A DNA stretch of 38,671 nucleotides from an uncultured Oscillibacter sp. (GTDB taxonomy: Bacteria > Bacillota > Clostridia > Oscillospirales > Oscillospiraceae), in contig CAJUQM010000027.1 of NCBI GenBank assembly GCA_910588005.1, positions 1-38,671 of the forward strand, given 5' to 3'. Made by a program: the position numbers and the translations under genes. Under the pieces are notes generated by a model. That model had not been told where the DNA came from. It searched no databases and saw nothing but the letters and a program-made list of their open reading frames with translations. The first letter of the stretch is position 1, and each line of letters begins with the position of its first letter. Positions 38,377 through 38,671 of the stretch are shown piece after piece.

Positions 38377-38671
38377 ATGGCTAAGCAAAAATTTGAGCGC
38401 AACAAACCCCACGTAAACATTGGCACCATCGGCCACGTCGACCACGGCAAGACTACGCTGACCGCCGCCATCACCAAGTACCTGGCCTTCTCCGGCAAGG
38501 CCGATTATACCGATTACTCCAGTATCGACAAGGCTCCCGAGGAGAAGGAGCGCGGCATTACCATCAACACCGCCCACGTGGAGTATGAAACGGACAACCG
38601 CCACTATGCCCACGTGGACTGCCCGGGCCACGCCGACTATATCAAGAACATGATCACCGGCGCTGCGCAGA
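38377..38671 (+). CDS. tuf: Elongation factor Tu (N-terminal part)
   Basis: The first 98 residues of EF-Tu are present and the frame is open to the window edge. G1 GHVDHGKT (19-26), the switch I threonine (GITI, T62) and DCPGH (81-85) are intact. AGGAGG (38362-38367) precedes the ATG. EF-Tu delivers aminoacyl-tRNA to the ribosome. Confidence 0.98.
   Translation, partial: MAKQKFERNKPHVNIGTIGHVDHGKTTLTAAITKYLAFSGKADYTDYSSIDKAPEEKERGITINTAHVEYETDNRHYAHVDCPGHADYIKNMITGAAQ

Overview
This window looks like the chromosome of a GC-rich, endospore-forming anaerobic Firmicute. The best guess is Clostridia, Oscillospiraceae (Flavonifractor / Oscillibacter / Lawsonibacter type). The reasons are the gene order of the spc-alpha ribosomal cluster (map, a KOW protein, infA, rpmJ, rpsM, rpsK, rpsD, rpoA, rplQ), an intact pro-sigma-K gene, a Firmicute-type LexA with a GAAC-N4-GTTY operator, strong Shine-Dalgarno sites (AGGAGG), and Clostridia-type S12, RpoB and RpoC proteins. 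No database search was possible, so the species is not claimed.

Region 1 (1-8494, + strand) is the end of the spc operon and the alpha operon: rplF (partial), rplR, rpsE, rpmD, rplO, secY, adk, map, a KOW-domain protein, infA, a decayed tandem copy of infA, rpmJ, rpsM, rpsK, rpsD, rpoA and rplQ, closed by a 15-bp perfect terminator hairpin. Region 2 (8495-14500) is a mixed housekeeping and accessory stretch: a zinc-ribbon membrane protein, a NodB-type polysaccharide deacetylase, secG (-), lexA (+) with its own operator, sigK (-) without a skin element, a GIY-YIG / flavin split-barrel fusion (+), an orphan ABC solute-binding lipoprotein (-), and a roughly 160-bp MITE-like inverted-repeat element.

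Region 3 (14541-25647, - strand) holds pgeF, a small membrane protein, a block of short GC hairpins, and secA. A terminator-bounded group follows: two Ig-like-fold surface proteins, two tandem CoA-activase-C-terminal-like proteins, rlmD, and a small membrane protein. Behind another hairpin lies a beta-CASP metallo-hydrolase. Region 4 (25889-38671, mostly + strand) holds a 61-aa membrane protein, rpoB and rpoC behind their own strong promoter and a roughly 190-nt leader (no rplJ/rplL immediately upstream), a small lipoprotein (-), and the str operon: an L7Ae-like protein, rpsL, rpsG, fusA and the start of tuf.

Most of the window is core information-processing machinery. Three of the four Sec translocase core genes (secY, secG, secA) lie within 17 kb. 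The parts that repay a second look are the infA duplication, the MITE-like element, the GIY-YIG fusion, the hairpin block after secA, and the paired CoA-activase-like genes. I did not find a clear new defence or biosynthetic system. tRNA or rRNA genes, CRISPR arrays and complete insertion sequences were not seen.
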